Of a DNA stretch of 54,422 nucleotides, positions 52,389-54,422 are shown one piece after another. The stretch is from CAZBKJ01 sp964492495 (GTDB lineage Bacteria > Patescibacteriota > Microgenomatia > UBA1400 > UBA12028). The stretch is from positions 1-54,422 of the forward strand of contig CAZBKJ010000003.1 in the NCBI GenBank assembly GCA_964492495.1. Reading direction: 5' to 3'. Both the position numbers and the translations under genes were made by a program. The notes beneath the pieces were generated by a model that saw nothing but the letters and a program-made list of their open reading frames with translations, made no database searches and was not told the origin of the DNA. Positions within the stretch are counted from its first letter, which is position 1. Each line of letters opens with the position of its first letter.

Positions 52389-52410
52389 AAAAGGTCTTTC
52401 GTACAGAGGA

Positions 52411-52468
52411 TATAATGTAATTCCTTTGTATCATAGTTTTGACCAAACTTCGACTCGTGTGGTATAGA
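52411..52468 (+). promoter_or_regulatory. Candidate promoters before the last GT-C gene
   Basis: TTGACC (52439-52444), an 18-base spacer and TATAGA (52463-52468) lie six bases before ATG 52475, which would give a leaderless message. A perfect TATAAT at 52411-52416 is an alternative with a leader of about 50 bases; its -35 is poor. Confidence 0.45.
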
Positions 52469-52474
52469 GAGAGG

Positions 52475-54022
52475 ATGTTTGCAAAAATACTGCAGCGTCG
52501 CTTTTTTTGGATTCTTTCTATCAGCCTGTTTCTCTCTGCGACACTGTTTTCCAATTTACAGTATGCGAAGTGGTCACCAATCGATGATCACGAGATCATG
52601 GTTTTTTTAAAAGGCGCGCAGAGAATTACACTCCATGACGCCTGGCAACTATGGACACGTGATCTATCTGGAACCAGGCGATTCCATCCTGCATACTCGT
52701 TCCTTCGAGTATTGGAAACGCTTTTGTGGGGTGACAATCTAACTCTGTGGTATAGCTTTCGTATACTCATATTTGGATGCACATTCGCGCTCACATGGTA
52801 TTTCTGCACTCCAGTACTGGGATTCGTATTATCCTTTCTCCTTACGCTAACATTCTTCACACAAGGATTCTGGGCAGATATTGTCGGGAGACTAGGGCCT
52901 GCTGAAATATATGCTGTTCTTGGTGCAACAATCACAGGCGTCGGATTCTTCCCACTGTACGTAAGCCTACTTCATGAGAGAACAATAGAAAAAAACTGGT
53001 GGAGATACGTGGCTCTTGGTACATGCATAACTGTGTTTTCAAAAGAAAACATGATCGTATTTGTGGTTCCGATTGTTTTTCTGTTCATCGTGACTATTGG
53101 CAAGCGAAGACTCACGCAAACAGCGCTCATTGCTTTTTTTCTTATTGGTCTTACAACCATAGGAACTGTAGTTGGAATCACTGATATTGCAAAAACCTAT
53201 GGCAGTGACGTGTATGGAAACTCATTGGGGGCACAGAGCCGGGTAGAACTCGTAAAGACGACAGTCATGCTAAAAACCTCACTTGTCTTGATTGCGTTCG
53301 TTGTCACTTCATTTATTTTCTTTCTTTTTTCTGATCACTCAAGAAAAAAGCTCTGGATTTCTGTATTTTTTGTCCTCCTATTTGCAGAAAGCTTGTTTAT
53401 TAGTCAATTTGTCTTCTATGTCGGAAAATGGCCTACACAAACTCGGTATGATTTTCCTGGGATACTTTTTTCTTTTTTCATGCTGATTGTAGCTTGTCGA
53501 GTGTTCTTACTTGGAAGAAAAATCTTTTCTCAAAGAAAAACATACCTTCAGCTTTCATACGCGCTGATCTGCTTCTTCGCTTTCTTCTACTTCGTAAAAA
53601 CCCAACAAATCCGATCACTACAGACCGATGTGTCTACCTATACTTCTATGACGAGAAGATATAGTGAAGGGGTAGAACGAATACTCCTCGCCTCTACATA
53701 CCCACCAGATAAAAATGTCATTATTGAATCCACTTCCACTAATGATTTGGAAACAATTCATGCAATCGGTGTGTATATCAGACAGTCAAATCTGCATCCC
53801 AAGCTATTCCTTCGAGTTCATCAAACGCCAGCGGATGTGTTCTTTGATCCTTTTCACACGTCTTTGCTTCTTAGCCTCCAAAAATCCTCCACTGAGGGAA
53901 CGGACATTTTTATGCCGCTTGAGAAACTGAATGAGAAATTGCCGTGCATTTCTTTTTTCCTCAATGAAAAAAAAGATACCGAGTGTGTGGAGTATTACAT
54001 CGTAGATACACAGTTTCGCTAA
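52475..54022 (+). CDS. Polytopic membrane protein, GT-C-like
   Basis: 515 residues with about eleven helices. After the first helix comes WSPIDDHEIMVFLKGAQ, an Asp-Asp-His-Glu loop where PMT-like enzymes keep their catalytic acids, then GTRRFHPAYSFLRVLE. The C-terminal 120 residues are soluble and hold two Cys near the end (CISFF and DTECVEYY). ATG 52475 fits the promoter; a TTG at 52439 is in frame but overlaps the -35. Divergent from asparagine synthase and convergent with the last gene. Confidence 0.6.
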   Translation: MFAKILQRRFFWILSISLFLSATLFSNLQYAKWSPIDDHEIMVFLKGAQRITLHDAWQLWTRDLSGTRRFHPAYSFLRVLETLLWGDNLTLWYSFRILIFGCTFALTWYFCTPVLGFVLSFLLTLTFFTQGFWADIVGRLGPAEIYAVLGATITGVGFFPLYVSLLHERTIEKNWWRYVALGTCITVFSKENMIVFVVPIVFLFIVTIGKRRLTQTALIAFFLIGLTTIGTVVGITDIAKTYGSDVYGNSLGAQSRVELVKTTVMLKTSLVLIAFVVTSFIFFLFSDHSRKKLWISVFFVLLFAESLFISQFVFYVGKWPTQTRYDFPGILFSFFMLIVACRVFLLGRKIFSQRKTYLQLSYALICFFAFFYFVKTQQIRSLQTDVSTYTSMTRRYSEGVERILLASTYPPDKNVIIESTSTNDLETIHAIGVYIRQSNLHPKLFLRVHQTPADVFFDPFHTSLLLSLQKSSTEGTDIFMPLEKLNEKLPCISFFLNEKKDTECVEYYIVDTQFR

Positions 54023-54037
54023 AACGGGCGTGAAGAA

Positions 54038-54422
54038 TTATGGACACAAGGAATAGACTTCAAAGCGAACATTTCCCAATCTATCGATAATCGGGGTGGG
54101 GAAACTCCCTTGTGGCATGTTTTCCAAAATTTCTTGTCTCGCTGTAGAAAGCATGGTTTGATCCTCTGGTCGAAGAACGACATCTGCACATACAGTTTGT
54201 CCCTTTTGAAGCCTGTTTTTCACTTCTGATACGTTTCCAGCCTGTGCATCAAAACTTAATTCATCAATTTGTAGCTTGCCATCAGAGAAAAAGAGGAGGT
54301 TTGTTGCAATTCCCCAGTCTCCAGTAATTACCAGTTTCTTCCCTGCAACTTTATGATAGACATTCTCAATTGCACAACTATATGAACCTCGTCCACAAGT
54401 TTCTTCAAATCCGCTCTGAAAC
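54038..54422 (-). CDS. Unknown protein, C-terminal 127 residues, cut by window end
   Basis: The minus-strand frame stays open from the window end to TAA at 54038, so this is the 3' part of a longer gene. The visible part has no membrane helix. It reads CGRGSYSCAIENVYHKVAG, KLVITGDWGIATNLLFF, then a charged helix (EVKNRLQKGQTVCADVVL) and DQTMLSTARQEILENMP, ending with FEVYSLCP. Four Cys are present, in keeping with an exported disulfide-bonded domain, but the N-terminus is not visible. No family recognised. Confidence 0.6.
   Translation of the reverse strand, partial: FQSGFEETCGRGSYSCAIENVYHKVAGKKLVITGDWGIATNLLFFSDGKLQIDELSFDAQAGNVSEVKNRLQKGQTVCADVVLRPEDQTMLSTARQEILENMPQGSFPTPIIDRLGNVRFEVYSLCP

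Overview
The window reads as chromosomal DNA of a reduced-genome bacterium of the Patescibacteria/CPR type, most like the Microgenomates. This is inferred from the AT-rich composition, very tight packing (many 4-base ATGA or GTGA start/stop overlaps), dense polytopic glycosyltransferases of the kind common in that group, heptamer microrepeats inside genes, and hairpin repeats between genes. TGA is used as a stop throughout, so the recoded (TGA = Gly) CPR lineages are excluded. No rRNA, tRNA, CRISPR array, transposase or clear rho-independent terminator was recognised.

Layout. 1-3186: nucleotide-sugar genes (a UDP-glucose dehydrogenase cut by the window edge, a GDP-6-deoxymannose reductase-like SDR, GDP-mannose 4,6-dehydratase). 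3450-20257: a plus-strand run of glycosyltransferases (a polyprenol-phosphate mannosyltransferase/GtrA fusion, several GT-C membrane enzymes, GT2 and GT4 enzymes), a flippase and a metallophosphoesterase. A Mn-type superoxide dismutase sits at 20260-20859 (-). 20998-34241: more GT-C/GT2/GT4 genes, a DUF1653 protein, a frameshifted GT-C gene, a GalE-like epimerase, a GT2/DUF2304 pair and GDP-L-fucose synthase. 34243-41740: divergent membrane proteins, a methyltransferase, a hexapeptide acyltransferase, a GT2 and a 54-residue protein. 41840-45719: a metabolic island with L-lactate dehydrogenase, a divergent Crp/Fnr regulator, a VKOR-dihydroorotate dehydrogenase fusion and a ferric-reductase-like heme membrane protein. 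45839-54422: HIT hydrolase, a small protein, further glycosyltransferases, asparagine synthase B, and the C-terminus of an unknown gene.

How it fits together. GDP-mannose can be dehydrated by Gmd and reduced to GDP-D-rhamnose and/or GDP-L-fucose. GT2 and GT4 enzymes would assemble glycans on a lipid carrier inside the cell. DPM- and DPG-like synthases would load polyprenyl phosphate with single sugars, which the GT-C enzymes use on the outer face of the membrane. The flippase would export assembled units. About 28 of roughly 51 genes are (putative) glycosyltransferases, so this is a surface-glycan factory.

The most unusual locus is the VKOR-DHODH fusion beside a heme membrane protein and a Crp/Fnr-ldh regulatory pair, which suggests a small quinone/disulfide/pyrimidine redox module. 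Noncoding DNA is confined to a few repeat-rich gaps (2105-2214, 3187-3449, 17316-17625, 22582-22941). Several genes have a -10 hexamer 5-9 bases before the start codon, pointing to leaderless transcripts.
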